64,000 bases of DNA, from the NCBI GenBank assembly GCA_036378955.1, contig DASUVM010000004.1, forward strand, positions 124,001 through 188,000. Reading direction: 5' to 3'. This DNA comes from DASUVM01 sp036378955. GTDB lineage: Bacteria; Patescibacteriota; Saccharimonadia; Saccharimonadales; Saccharimonadaceae. How positions within the stretch are numbered: position 1 is the first letter of the stretch; every line of letters begins with the position of its first letter. The notes beneath the pieces are model-generated. The model saw only the letters and a list, made by a program, of their open reading frames with translations. It ran no database searches and had not been told where the DNA came from. Below are positions 50,946 to 60,229 of this stretch, piece by piece. Both the position numbers and the translations under genes were made by a program.

Positions 50946-51437
50946 CTAGCTGTTTTCGATCGGTGCGTAAGCAATGTGGCACATGCCCTGGCCGGTACGC
51001 TCGGCGTATTTCTGATGGTAAGCTTCGGCCGACCACCAGTCGCCAGCTTCGGCAAGTTCGGTAACGATTTTGCCATTAAAATTAGTGGTATTCAGCTCGT
51101 CAATAACTACTTTAGCAATCTGTTTTTGCTGCCGAGAATTATAGAAAATAGCACTTCGATAGTTATCACCCACATCAGACCCCTGCCGATTACGTTGGGT
51201 GGGGTTATGCATGCGGAAAAATTGGCGCACCAGCGTTTCGTAACTTACCTGCTTCGAGTCAAATTCGATTTTTACCGTTTCGGCATGGCCTGTGGTGTGC
51301 GTACAAACTTGTTCATAGGTTGGATGGCTCACGTGCCCGCCCATATAGCCAGCCTCAGTGCTCACCACCCCTGGCATTTGATCAAAGTAATGTTGCACAC
51401 CCCAGAAACACCCGCCGGCGAAGTATGCCGTCTCCAT
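50946..51437 (-). CDS. msrA: Peptide methionine (S)-S-oxide reductase MsrA
   Basis: 163 residues with the active-site motif GGCFWG (C10) and the family blocks GYMGGHVSHPTYEQVCTHTTGHAE and RNRQGSDVGDNYRSAIFY. Repairs oxidised methionine with thioredoxin. It is the last gene of the operon with the ABC exporter and the P-type ATPase; its start is 11 bases after the permease stop and has AGGGGG as ribosome site. Convergent with the ABC-F gene, with 5 bases between the stops. Confidence 0.95.
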   Translation of the reverse strand: METAYFAGGCFWGVQHYFDQMPGVVSTEAGYMGGHVSHPTYEQVCTHTTGHAETVKIEFDSKQVSYETLVRQFFRMHNPTQRNRQGSDVGDNYRSAIFYNSRQQKQIAKVVIDELNTTNFNGKIVTELAEAGDWWSAEAYHQKYAERTGQGMCHIAYAPIENS

Positions 51438-51447
51438 AGTCCCCCTT

Positions 51448-52815
51448 TTATTCAGTTCTTAAAGCTTCGATTGGGTCGAGTTTAGCAGCCTTACGAGCTG
51501 GTAAAAGTCCGGCAATCATTGCAACCAGCATTAAGCCAACAATAAGGACGATGACTGGCATAATCTGAAAGACAAGCAAATAATTACCCTCGCCAAGTGC
51601 CAATGCGTTGGTAATCCAGGGGTTGGCGACCATACCAACCGCATACGCCAGAGCAGCACCAATGACACCACCGAGCAAACCAATCCAGGCAGCTTCAAAC
51701 CGGAACAAACTACCAACATCAAAGCGCCGCATGCCTAGCGCCTTCATGAGGCCGATTTGCTGCGTTCGCTCTAAGACACTAATGTACTGGGTATTAATAA
51801 TGCCGAATACCGAAGCAATCAGCGCAATAACACCAAAACCAACCACAATTGATTGTAGAATATTCACAATTTGAAACAGTAGTTTTTGCACGTCTTCAGC
51901 GCTTTGTACATTGTAGCCTTGTTGGCGTAGCTGCTCTTTGGTTAATTGCACTTTTGCCGGATCATTCTCACCACCTTTCACTCGTGCATTCGCAATCATA
52001 TATTTATGATAATTTTCAGTGCCAGCGGTGGTATATTCGGCCATTTCGCGGGCATCATTTTGTGAAACCTGCAGAGTTGGAGTAGCCGCTAGAGCGGTAG
52101 CTGGTTTTCTAGTAATACCAATGATTTTGAATGTGATTTGCCAGGTTTCAACCTGCGGCAAGCTGCCGACCGCCCGCAGACCTTGTGTTTGAATGAGTTC
52201 TTGAATCTTTTCGGCACTTAGCGTAGCCCTGCGCTGTAACTGCACCGTCATATTCTGATTGAGTGCCGCACTGGCATTTGAAAAACCAAGCGCCGTCAGA
52301 AAACTGTCGGGCAAGAGTACTGCGCCCTCCGCAATGTCGCCAGTTGCCGGTAGGCTACCGGCTTCCATTTCTGGCCTCAAACCAGGGCTGTAGGCTTGAA
52401 TTTCGGCACTATATTTTTTCTGACCTTCGCGGGTAAGAAACTGCGGATTAATAGTATACTGTGGCCGTACTGATTCAATATTTTGATTACTCGCAAGTTT
52501 TGCAATGTCGTCATCAGTCAATAATTTAATACTTATACCCTCTTGCTGTCGCGCATTTTCGTCATATTCTTGCGGCTCTGAAAAACTGCTCGTGTCAGCG
52601 CCGAAGAGCTTGCCATCCTTGGCAATAATCAGCCCGGCTTTGTCGGTATTGCTGGCGATTAACTTATCGGCGTATTGCCGGGCACCCTCACCGACGGCAA
52701 GTGAAAGTGTAAGAGTGAAAGCACCAACGGCAATAGCAAGCGCAGTAAGAAAGGTTCGCGCCTTTGCTTGCGTCAAGCTACGAGCGGCACGGCGAGTAAT
52801 ATCGAGCATTTTCAT
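51448..52815 (-). CDS. MacB/FtsX-type ABC transporter permease
   Basis: 455 residues: one N-terminal span (about 20-43), a large extracytoplasmic MacB-like domain of about 260 residues, then three C-terminal spans and the FtsX-type coupling helix (ISVLERTQQIGLMKALGMRR). Such systems are mechanotransmitters that export lipoproteins, peptides or drugs, not through a classical channel. Its ATG overlaps the stop of the ATPase gene. GC content and codons match the neighbours. Confidence 0.9.
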   Translation of the reverse strand: MKMLDITRRAARSLTQAKARTFLTALAIAVGAFTLTLSLAVGEGARQYADKLIASNTDKAGLIIAKDGKLFGADTSSFSEPQEYDENARQQEGISIKLLTDDDIAKLASNQNIESVRPQYTINPQFLTREGQKKYSAEIQAYSPGLRPEMEAGSLPATGDIAEGAVLLPDSFLTALGFSNASAALNQNMTVQLQRRATLSAEKIQELIQTQGLRAVGSLPQVETWQITFKIIGITRKPATALAATPTLQVSQNDAREMAEYTTAGTENYHKYMIANARVKGGENDPAKVQLTKEQLRQQGYNVQSAEDVQKLLFQIVNILQSIVVGFGVIALIASVFGIINTQYISVLERTQQIGLMKALGMRRFDVGSLFRFEAAWIGLLGGVIGAALAYAVGMVANPWITNALALGEGNYLLVFQIMPVIVLIVGLMLVAMIAGLLPARKAAKLDPIEALRTE

Positions 52816-53510
52816 GACTTCTTCTCCTTCGTGGCTGCACTTTCAACACGTTCTACTCGGCCATCTTTAATATAAATACGCATACTGCATTTGGCGGCTA
52901 AATCTTCGTCGTGCGTGACAATAATTAAGGTTGTGCCAGCTTTTTTGTTGTAACTAAAAAGCAAATCTTCAATCAATGCACCCGTAGTGGAATCGAGATT
53001 ACCGGTTGGTTCATCGGCAAAAATAACAGCAGGGCTATTAACAATTGCCCGCGCAATTGCCAGGCGCTGCTTTTGACCACCAGAGAGATTCTTAGCTTTT
53101 TGTTTTATTTTATCGGCCAATTCAACACTCGCCAGTGCCGTTTCAACCATAGGCTTACGTTTTGAACGCGCTACTTCGGCTATTTCAAGTGGCAAGCTAA
53201 CGTTATCAAAACAGCTTTCATTACCTTGCACAAAAAATGCTTGAAAAATGAATCCAATTGTTTGCGAACGAAAGTTATCCACCGCATGTTGCTTCAATTT
53301 TAAAATATCTTGGCCGTTGATAGTCACCTGGCCTTGCTCAGGCCGATCGAGCCCACTCATCGCATGCATTAGTGTTGACTTACCCGAACCAGACTTCCCA
53401 ATAATTGCTACGCTTGCGCCATTAGGAATTGAAAAGCTAACATTTTCTAAAGCCTGAAAGGTATTTTGTTTTTTGCCATAGGTTTTAGTGATATTTTTTA
53501 CTTCTATCAT
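52812..53510 (-). CDS. MacB/LolD-type ABC transporter ATPase
   Basis: 232 residues. Walker A GKSGSGKST, signature LSGGQKQRLAIARA, Walker B VIFADEPTGNLD, H-loop VTHDEDL. The start is the ATG at 53508-53510 with AAGGAG 5 bases before it; an ATG at 53555 lies inside the P-type ATPase gene. Its last four bases overlap the permease start, so the two form the exporter. Confidence 0.92.
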   Translation of the reverse strand: MIEVKNITKTYGKKQNTFQALENVSFSIPNGASVAIIGKSGSGKSTLMHAMSGLDRPEQGQVTINGQDILKLKQHAVDNFRSQTIGFIFQAFFVQGNESCFDNVSLPLEIAEVARSKRKPMVETALASVELADKIKQKAKNLSGGQKQRLAIARAIVNSPAVIFADEPTGNLDSTTGALIEDLLFSYNKKAGTTLIIVTHDEDLAAKCSMRIYIKDGRVERVESAATKEKKS

Positions 53511-56043
53511 GCTGCTCCTTGCTATTTCTGCCCGGTCTCGCCCAACGGCGGCCATACCACTTGTGCGCCTCGCCTATGCAAATCACCACTACTGTGCCAA
53601 TGATAGCAGCCGAGCCAACATCGGCCAAGCTCACAGGCATAGTATGCAGCATTGACCCCACTGGGCCGAAAACAGCTAATGCCTGAAGTATCATTGCACC
53701 TATCAAACCAATATAGAATTTGCCGTTATGCTGTGTTAAACGTTTAAAAAGCGACTGCCATTCGCTGCGGGCATTAAAAGCATTTGCCCATTGCATTACC
53801 ACTAATGTGCTAAATGTAATTGTTTGGGCATATGCCAACCCATGATGTTCTAAGAAATACCAAAAGACCATGAGAGAAACACTTGCCATACCAACCCCAA
53901 CAAGTGCTAGCCGCCAAATAAGATGCTTGTCAAGAATTGGTTGTGTTTTTTTGCGTGGTGGTCGCTTCATAACATCTTCTTCAGCGGGCTCAAGGCCAAG
54001 TGGAATGACTAAAAATGTGTCGGTAACAAGGTTGATCCATAATATCTGCACCGCTACAACTGGTAGTGGCAGGCCAATAATGAGCGCACCTGCCATGGTG
54101 AGCACTTCGCCCAAACTTGTTGCAAGCAAATAAAACAACATGCGCCGAATGTTATCAAAAATAACCCGCCCACCGCGAATTGCTTCGACAATAGTGCGAA
54201 AACTGTCGTTTAAAAGCACGATATCGGCCGATTCTTTGGCAATTTGCGAGCCACTTCCCATCGCAATGCCGATATGTGCATTGGCCAGCGCCGGCACATC
54301 ATTCACGCCGTCGCCAGTCATGGCTACGATATGCTGTTTTTGAAGCACATTTAAAATTCGAAACTTATGTTCTGGCAAAACTCTTGCAAAAACACGTGTT
54401 TGGGCCACTAATTCTTCTAGCTTTTTGTCGCCCACTGCTTGAAGTGCCCGGCAGTCAAGCACTTGGTCACGATTCTCTACAAACCCAAGCTGCTTACCAA
54501 TTGCAAACGCCGTTTCAACGTGATCACCTGTAATCATACAAACGCTCACTCCCGCAGCTTCGGCAGCGACGATTGATGAAGCGGCATCGGGGCGTAAAAT
54601 GTCGGCCACCGCCACCAAACCAATAAATTTCAGGTCTTTACCGGGAATATCTGCTATCTGGCGAATCGGCTTTAACAACGGCGCTACCCGCGCCACGGCC
54701 AACACGCGAAGCCCTTCTGCCGTTAGCTCATGCAGCTTTGCTTCAATAGCACCATGCTCGGTAGTGGTAAGCTTTGACCGCCGTATTATATGCTCTGGTG
54801 CGCCTTTTAGCAGCACCTCGTATACTTCACCCTCTTGCCAGACATTACCGCTCATGGCCAGCTTTTGATCGAACGGTAATTTTGCACTCAAGGTGCGGCC
54901 TGCCGGATGAGTGATGGCTTCTTTATGAGCGTACTCTAGCAGCGCAGTATCAAGCGGGTCGCCGACTCCATTGTTCGCCCGATTGGCTGCCAAGAATAAC
55001 TGTTGTGTGATGTGGCGAGTTTTTCTGGGCTGCCACACTGCTTGAACAGTCAGTCTATTCTTGGTGAGTGTGCCCGTCTTGTCGGTTGCAATTGCTGTCA
55101 CGATACCGATGTTCTCAATCGCCGCCATTGAATGAACCAGTGCACGCCGCTTGGCCAGCCGATGCATCCCTACTATCAAAATGACCGAGATCGCCACCGG
55201 CAAACCTTCGGGCACTGCTGAAACTGCTAACGAAATAGCAAACTTGAGAGCGTCGGCCAGGGCAATGTCACGGTAAAGCGCCAAGGCGAGCACCATGATA
55301 CTTACACCGCCAATAGCTGCAATGAGCCGCGAAATAAATACGTCAATCTTTTTTTGAGCCGGGCTCTCTTGGTGAGCCGATTCAGCTAGCTCGGCAATAT
55401 GACCAAATTCGGTATCATTGCCAGTGGCCACTACTACTGCCGTTGCCTCGCCCGAGACCACAAATGTTCCCTGAAATAACATGTTTGATTGCTCAAAAAC
55501 TTCTTTCTTGCCCTTTAAGCTGCCTGTATGTTTTACGACCGGTGCCGACTCACCAGTAAGTATCGCTTCGTTTGCTCGAAGATTATTTGAATATACCAGC
55601 CTAGCATCGGCCGCTACTTTTTGCCCTTCGCTCAATAACACAATATCGCCAGGTACAAGCTGTTCAGCCTCTAATGATCGCAACGCTTTGTCACGCAAAA
55701 CCTGCACCTCTAAAGCATCATGACGCCTTAGAGCGCGCAATACTCTTGAAGCCGAAAGCTGCTGCACATAAAAAATAACAGCATTCACTACCACAATAAC
55801 AAGCACAATCGAAGCGTCGAGGAATTCAGCTTTTATAGCACTAAGCACCGCAGCACCAAGCAAAACAGCCACAAATATGCTTTTGAATGGTTCCGTTGCC
55901 TTCTGCCACCACGGCTCACCACGAAGTTTTAAGGTATTCAAACCATAACGGCCCAAGCGCGTCTCAGCCTCAAACTGTGCTAAACCGTCACGCGCTGTTT
56001 TCAGTGCCAATAAGGTTGCTTCTGGGGTTTTCTGGTACCACAT
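53485..56043 (-). CDS. P-type cation-transporting ATPase (P2/Ca2+ type)
   Basis: 852 residues. N-terminal cation ATPase domain, actuator with TGES (163-166), M4 motif PEGLP (278-282) typical of Ca2+-type P2A pumps, phosphorylation site D321 in DKTGTLT, hinge TGDGVNDVPAL and six C-terminal membrane segments. It could pump Ca2+, or Mn2+. TATACT (plus-strand 56052-56057) ends 8 bases before the ATG, with TTGCTT 16 bases further. First gene of an operon continuing into the ABC exporter and msrA. Confidence 0.93.
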   Translation of the reverse strand: MWYQKTPEATLLALKTARDGLAQFEAETRLGRYGLNTLKLRGEPWWQKATEPFKSIFVAVLLGAAVLSAIKAEFLDASIVLVIVVVNAVIFYVQQLSASRVLRALRRHDALEVQVLRDKALRSLEAEQLVPGDIVLLSEGQKVAADARLVYSNNLRANEAILTGESAPVVKHTGSLKGKKEVFEQSNMLFQGTFVVSGEATAVVVATGNDTEFGHIAELAESAHQESPAQKKIDVFISRLIAAIGGVSIMVLALALYRDIALADALKFAISLAVSAVPEGLPVAISVILIVGMHRLAKRRALVHSMAAIENIGIVTAIATDKTGTLTKNRLTVQAVWQPRKTRHITQQLFLAANRANNGVGDPLDTALLEYAHKEAITHPAGRTLSAKLPFDQKLAMSGNVWQEGEVYEVLLKGAPEHIIRRSKLTTTEHGAIEAKLHELTAEGLRVLAVARVAPLLKPIRQIADIPGKDLKFIGLVAVADILRPDAASSIVAAEAAGVSVCMITGDHVETAFAIGKQLGFVENRDQVLDCRALQAVGDKKLEELVAQTRVFARVLPEHKFRILNVLQKQHIVAMTGDGVNDVPALANAHIGIAMGSGSQIAKESADIVLLNDSFRTIVEAIRGGRVIFDNIRRMLFYLLATSLGEVLTMAGALIIGLPLPVVAVQILWINLVTDTFLVIPLGLEPAEEDVMKRPPRKKTQPILDKHLIWRLALVGVGMASVSLMVFWYFLEHHGLAYAQTITFSTLVVMQWANAFNARSEWQSLFKRLTQHNGKFYIGLIGAMILQALAVFGPVGSMLHTMPVSLADVGSAAIIGTVVVICIGEAHKWYGRRWARPGRNSKEQHDRSKKYH

Positions 56044-56051
56044 TACTCACT

Positions 56052-56057
56052 AGTATA
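56052..56057 (-). promoter_or_regulatory. Promoter of the P-type ATPase operon
   Basis: Minus strand TTGCTT, 16-base spacer, TATACT (56052-56057), 8 bases before the ATG. Confidence 0.55.
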
Positions 56058-56077
56058 GCTAAGCGTAAGCACCAAGC

Positions 56078-56111
56078 AAAAAGAAGCCACGGTAATTCGC
56101 AGCTTCTTTTT
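56078..56111. terminator. Bidirectional terminator downstream of the DUF427 gene
   Basis: AAAAAGAAGC (56078-56087) pairs with GCTTCTTTTTT (56102-56111) around a 14-base loop, giving a 10-bp stem with a T-tract on either strand. It ends the bactofilin-DUF427 unit before the P-type ATPase promoter. Confidence 0.75.
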
Positions 56112-56127
56112 TAGGCGAGAGTATCTA

Positions 56128-56430
56128 CTACTCTTCAACCGAGACGCCTCGCCAAAAAGCGACATAATGTGAAAAATCTTTTTTGACAGTTTCAATTGCA
56201 CTTTTTAGAGGTTCAGGGTATGTCCAGGCTGCATCTTTTTCCCAATCGTCACCTTCGCCGACGTCAAAATATTGGCACTTGCCCTTCCAGGGGCAAGTAT
56301 AAGGGGTGTCGCTCTTTCGTAGAAACTCATGCTTAACGCTATCAGGGGGGAAGTACCAATTGCCTTCAATGTAAATAAGACTTTCGCGAGGTGCTTCGGC
56401 TATCACTTTACCGTTCCAAACTGCGCGCAT
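56128..56430 (-). CDS. DUF427 family protein
   Basis: 100 residues, soluble. The DUF427 pattern is clear: VWNGKVIAEAPRESLIYIEG, then YFPPDSVKHEFLRKSDTPYT, CPWKGKCQYFDV, and AAWTYPEPLKSA. The family's function is unknown. AAGGAG precedes the ATG, and the gene lies 23 bases after the bactofilin-like gene in the same direction, so they are probably cotranscribed. Confidence 0.92.
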   Translation of the reverse strand: MRAVWNGKVIAEAPRESLIYIEGNWYFPPDSVKHEFLRKSDTPYTCPWKGKCQYFDVGEGDDWEKDAAWTYPEPLKSAIETVKKDFSHYVAFWRGVSVEE

Positions 56431-56453
56431 AGGCTACTCCTTCTTTAGATTGA

Positions 56454-57611
56454 CTACTTCTTTTTTAAATGAGTAACACCAGTCTCATACACTGGCTTTG
56501 GCGTACGACGCAACAACTCACGCATCACCATGCCAGTTCCAAAGAGTACTGCAGCAATGTAAGTAATAACATTCACAATCGGAATAAGCGTCAGTATCGT
56601 TACAATAAGAACGCCCACAAACATTATAAGCAGCGGGTGCTGATTCGTTCGGCTTAAGGCTAACCTGCCTAGATAAAATCCGAAGAAAGTACAGCTTAGC
56701 ATCATAATCACCATCCAGGCAAGCAGCAAGACAATGCCAAGCAGCACGCCGACGACAGTAACGAAGCTCCCGATAATAAGCATTGGCATAAAGAGATTCG
56801 TCGCCAGCCCAACCAATGCAGTTACACCCGGCTTCTCAAAAGCATTCCCCGAGATTGCAGTAAACAGACGCGGGAACAGAGCAACTAATGCCATCGAGAG
56901 TATCAATAGCATCAAAAAGAACATGAAGCTGCTGGCAAAAGTATCTGCTGTTTCATTTTGGCCGGTAGGGCTCAGCTTCTCGCGAGATATCTCGCCAATC
57001 ACCTGTGCACCATCGGCTTGATGTAATGTGTTATTGCTTTGGTAAATGACATTCCCAGCAATATTCGCAGCCCCGCCGAGCGTAAAATTCTCGCCCGCAG
57101 CCGAAACATTACGACCAACCATACCATTCACTGTAACGTTTTCTCCTGCAGTATCGATATCTCGAACAACTTGGCCGCTTAAGGTTGTCATGCTGCCGAA
57201 GGCCTGAAGATCTCCGCCGACCATACTGTCCGCTTCAGCCGTAATAGTGTTCCCGGCAAGTGAGGCATTGCGAGCAACTTTGGCCAGCAACGTAATGTTC
57301 TGGCCAGCGAGGCGCACATCGCCTTCGACCGTTCCTTCAACTCGAACATTCATACCAGCGCAGAGCACATCGCCAGAAACTTTTGCGTTCACATTTACGT
57401 TCTGTCCAGCGCAAAAAAGATCACCCTTGATCTCGCCATTCACCTCAACATTGTTACCGGCAATGAAAAGCGTATGGTCAATAACCTCACCCTTTTTTAC
57501 CGTCACATTGTCGCCACTTCTAACGTTGCCCGCATACACCGTGCCGGCAAACGCAAACAACGGCACCGCCAATATGAGTGCTGCCGCCAATATGAGTTTA
57601 AGCTTTCTCAC
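56454..57611 (-). CDS. Bactofilin-like (polymer-forming) protein with C-terminal membrane domain
   Basis: 385 residues: N-terminal signal segment (about 5-24), a repeated beta-helix of about 180 residues with recurring units of the type GD..CAGQNV.VNA and G.V.GDV..AGQNI, then four C-terminal membrane segments (about 225-365). It resembles the bactofilin/'DUF583' group, but with a signal sequence and membrane domain, so it is probably surface-exposed rather than a cytoskeletal filament. The start is GTG (57609-57611) behind AAGGAGG; TGC-TATAGT lies upstream. Confidence 0.8.
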   Translation of the reverse strand: MRKLKLILAAALILAVPLFAFAGTVYAGNVRSGDNVTVKKGEVIDHTLFIAGNNVEVNGEIKGDLFCAGQNVNVNAKVSGDVLCAGMNVRVEGTVEGDVRLAGQNITLLAKVARNASLAGNTITAEADSMVGGDLQAFGSMTTLSGQVVRDIDTAGENVTVNGMVGRNVSAAGENFTLGGAANIAGNVIYQSNNTLHQADGAQVIGEISREKLSPTGQNETADTFASSFMFFLMLLILSMALVALFPRLFTAISGNAFEKPGVTALVGLATNLFMPMLIIGSFVTVVGVLLGIVLLLAWMVIMMLSCTFFGFYLGRLALSRTNQHPLLIMFVGVLIVTILTLIPIVNVITYIAAVLFGTGMVMRELLRRTPKPVYETGVTHLKKK

Positions 57612-57671
57612 AAGATCCTCCTTAATACTATACTGTTACTATAGCATAAGCGAAGTGACCATGGCAGAAGC

Positions 57672-59510
57672 TTATTGAGCGTTTTTTTGCCGTTTGCGTT
57701 TATTTGGGTCAAGCTCACGTTTACGCAAGCGAAGATTTTTAGGGGTTACTTCAAGCAACTCATCGTTTTCAATGAAATCGAGGCATTGCTCAAGGCTAAG
57801 AACTGTCGGCGGAGTAAGCTGTACCACACCATCGCTTGAAGTGCTGCGCATATTTGTTAAGTGCTTCGCCTTACAAACATTTATTTCCATATCATCGCCC
57901 CGCTTATTGAGGCCAACAATTTGACCAGCATATACCCTTACAACTGGTCTCACGAAACAGGTACCCCGTTCTTCGGTTGTTTGCAGTGCATATGGGGTTG
58001 TAGTACCGGTTTCAAACGCAATCAATACACCATTGCGGTTTTGCTGCAATTGCGAGCCAAGCGGCTGATACCCGACCATAAGACTATTCATTACAATCGT
58101 ACCCTTGGTTTGCGTAATTAAAATATTGCGAAGCCCAAGCAGTGCGCGAGTCGGGAGCTCATACACCAATTTAGTGACACCTTTCGGGCTCGCAAACTGC
58201 TCTTTTAAAGTGGCTCGCCGTGCACCCAGCTCCATCTGCACCGCACCAACGTATTCTGCTGGCACTTCAATCATCAATTCTTCAATCGGCTCAAGCGTTT
58301 GGCCGTTTTCTTCTTTGGTAACCACTTGAGGCCGGCCCACTTCAAACTCGTAGCCTTCACGACGCATTGCCTCAATGAGCACACTTAAATGCAACTCGCC
58401 ACGACCACTAACCAAAAAGCCAATGTTACTTTCTTCAACCCGTAAGCCAACATTCGTCTCAAGCTCGCGATGCAAGCGATCGGCAATCTGGCGGCTAGTG
58501 TTAAACTCACCTTCTAAGCCCTTGAACGGGCTCGTATTGGGGCCAAGATACACCTTGAGTGTTGGTGCCTCAACCTCGATGATCGGCAGCGCCTCGGGTC
58601 GTTCGGCATCGGCGATTGTTTCGCCAATTTTTGCATCGGCAATGCCCGTTAACTGTACGATATCACCGGCAATAGCCTCGCCCACTTCAGACTTACTGAC
58701 ACCTTGGCTCATAAAGACACCTTCGACTTTTGCTTTTGAAGTGGTACCGTCTTTTTTACAAAGTACCACCTGAGTACCGGTTTTTACTGTTCCTCGTGTA
58801 ATACGGCCGATAGCATATTTACCCTTGAAACTATCTGATGCAAGTGCCGTTACCAGCATTTGAAATGGGCCATTTTGCTCAATCGTTGGCGCCGGAACAT
58901 CGTTAATAATTGCATCAAAAATAGCAGAGAGATCGGCTGGTGCTTCAGAATTTTCAGGGGGTGTCTTCCAGGCTTTGCCGGCACGACCAATTGCATAATA
59001 AACAGGATAGTGCAACTGATCTTCATGTACGGCAAGCTCTAAAAATAAATCAGCCAGCTCATCTTCAACCTCTTTAATACGGCTACCGGGCTTATCGATC
59101 TTATTAATAATTACCACTGGCTTTAGCTCAGCTGCCAAGGCCTTGCCGAGTACGAACTTTGTTTGTGGCATAGGGCCTTCTTGAGCATCGACAATCAATA
59201 GGCAGCCATCGGCCATATTTAGCGTACGTTCAACCTCGCCACTAAAATCGGCGTGACCTGGAGTGTCAATAATATTAATGCGGTAACCATCGTGCTGTAC
59301 TGCAGTTACTTTTGCCGTAATAGTAATGCCGCGTTGACGCTCTTGGTCGCCACTATCCATAATGAGCTCTTGGCTCATTTCGGCCTGGTTGGCACGAAAT
59401 GTATGCGATTGCTTCAAAAGGCCATCAACCAAGGTTGTCTTGCCGTGATCAACGTGTGCAATAATTGCGATGTTACGAATTTTCTTCGGGTCTGTAATGT
59501 TTTCAATCAT
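57672..59510 (-). CDS. typA: Translational GTPase TypA/BipA
   Basis: 612 residues. GTPase motifs: G1 AHVDHGKTT, G3 DTPGHADFSGEV, G4 NKIDKPGS, then domain II, the EF-G-like domains III and V, and the C-terminal BipA domain with RALLGLRNILITQTKGTIVMNSL. It acts in 50S assembly and stress adaptation. The start is the ATG at 59508-59510; a short hairpin (GCCC/GGGC, 59520-59532) directly upstream covers a G-run that could serve as ribosome site. Confidence 0.94.
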   Translation of the reverse strand: MIENITDPKKIRNIAIIAHVDHGKTTLVDGLLKQSHTFRANQAEMSQELIMDSGDQERQRGITITAKVTAVQHDGYRINIIDTPGHADFSGEVERTLNMADGCLLIVDAQEGPMPQTKFVLGKALAAELKPVVIINKIDKPGSRIKEVEDELADLFLELAVHEDQLHYPVYYAIGRAGKAWKTPPENSEAPADLSAIFDAIINDVPAPTIEQNGPFQMLVTALASDSFKGKYAIGRITRGTVKTGTQVVLCKKDGTTSKAKVEGVFMSQGVSKSEVGEAIAGDIVQLTGIADAKIGETIADAERPEALPIIEVEAPTLKVYLGPNTSPFKGLEGEFNTSRQIADRLHRELETNVGLRVEESNIGFLVSGRGELHLSVLIEAMRREGYEFEVGRPQVVTKEENGQTLEPIEELMIEVPAEYVGAVQMELGARRATLKEQFASPKGVTKLVYELPTRALLGLRNILITQTKGTIVMNSLMVGYQPLGSQLQQNRNGVLIAFETGTTTPYALQTTEERGTCFVRPVVRVYAGQIVGLNKRGDDMEINVCKAKHLTNMRSTSSDGVVQLTPPTVLSLEQCLDFIENDELLEVTPKNLRLRKRELDPNKRKRQKNAQ

Positions 59511-59519
59511 AAAAATAAA

Positions 59520-59532
59520 GCCCCCATCGGGC
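59520..59532 (-). promoter_or_regulatory. Small hairpin over the typA ribosome site
   Basis: GCCC and GGGC form a 4-bp stem with a 5-base loop directly before a T-rich stretch and the ATG. The only G-rich ribosome-site candidate lies within the stem, which could mask it. Confidence 0.35.
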
Positions 59533-59644
59533 ATTAACTTTCTCTATAAACTATATTATACCCGTTTATAGTGAACTTGACAATACATAAAAGTTATGTA
59601 AATATTTAATTATTGGAATCGTTGCTTGTGACAATATACGACCG

Positions 59645-60229
59645 CTACCGTCGTGAAACCCATTCGTTACCTTTGATATACCATCGCCATGGCATATCGA
59701 TTGCTTTTGTAATACCAATTCGGGTTGTTTGAGCGACAACAATCGGCTCATCACCTGGTCGCAACTCTATTCTGCCTTCACCCAGTTGAATGCCGTTATC
59801 TTGCATGGTGAGGCCAAGGGCCTGGGTTAACTTAGCTGGCCCGTTGGTAAGTTGAACAAGTTTTGTGTGCTGTGGCTCATCTGGTAGAGGTTCGTTAAAA
59901 CGTCGTGGCCACATATATTCCAGCCCAACTATTGGCTGCAATGCACGAACCAATACCGCCTCGCCTTCACCCTCTTTGCCTGTCACTACATTCATGCAAA
60001 TATGCATACCGTAGGTAAAATACACATAAATTCCACCAGCAGGGCGAAACATAACGGTGGTACGCCTGGTCTCACCACGATAGCTATGCGATGCTGCATC
60101 ACTTGCCATATAGGCCTCGACTTCAACTATTTTGCCACCTGCTTGTTGGCCATCTTCATCAATTACTAAAAGATTATAGCCGAGTAGCCTAGGTGCGACA
60201 CTTAAAACATCTTGTGAAAGATCAATCAT
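59645..60229 (-). CDS. mpg: 3-methyladenine DNA glycosylase, AAG/Mpg type
   Basis: 194 residues. The Mpg pattern is clear: GGKIVEVEAYMASDAASHSY then RGETRRTTVMFRPAGGIYVYFTYGMHICMNVV, with the catalytic Glu in VEVEAY. C-terminal blocks GPAKLTQALGLT and the TTRIGITKAIDMPWRWYI end are typical. It removes alkylated and deaminated purines. Start at the ATG 60227-60229, which overlaps the zincin stop; an ATG at 60289 would lie deep in that gene. Confidence 0.92.
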   Translation of the reverse strand: MIDLSQDVLSVAPRLLGYNLLVIDEDGQQAGGKIVEVEAYMASDAASHSYRGETRRTTVMFRPAGGIYVYFTYGMHICMNVVTGKEGEGEAVLVRALQPIVGLEYMWPRRFNEPLPDEPQHTKLVQLTNGPAKLTQALGLTMQDNGIQLGEGRIELRPGDEPIVVAQTTRIGITKAIDMPWRWYIKGNEWVSRR

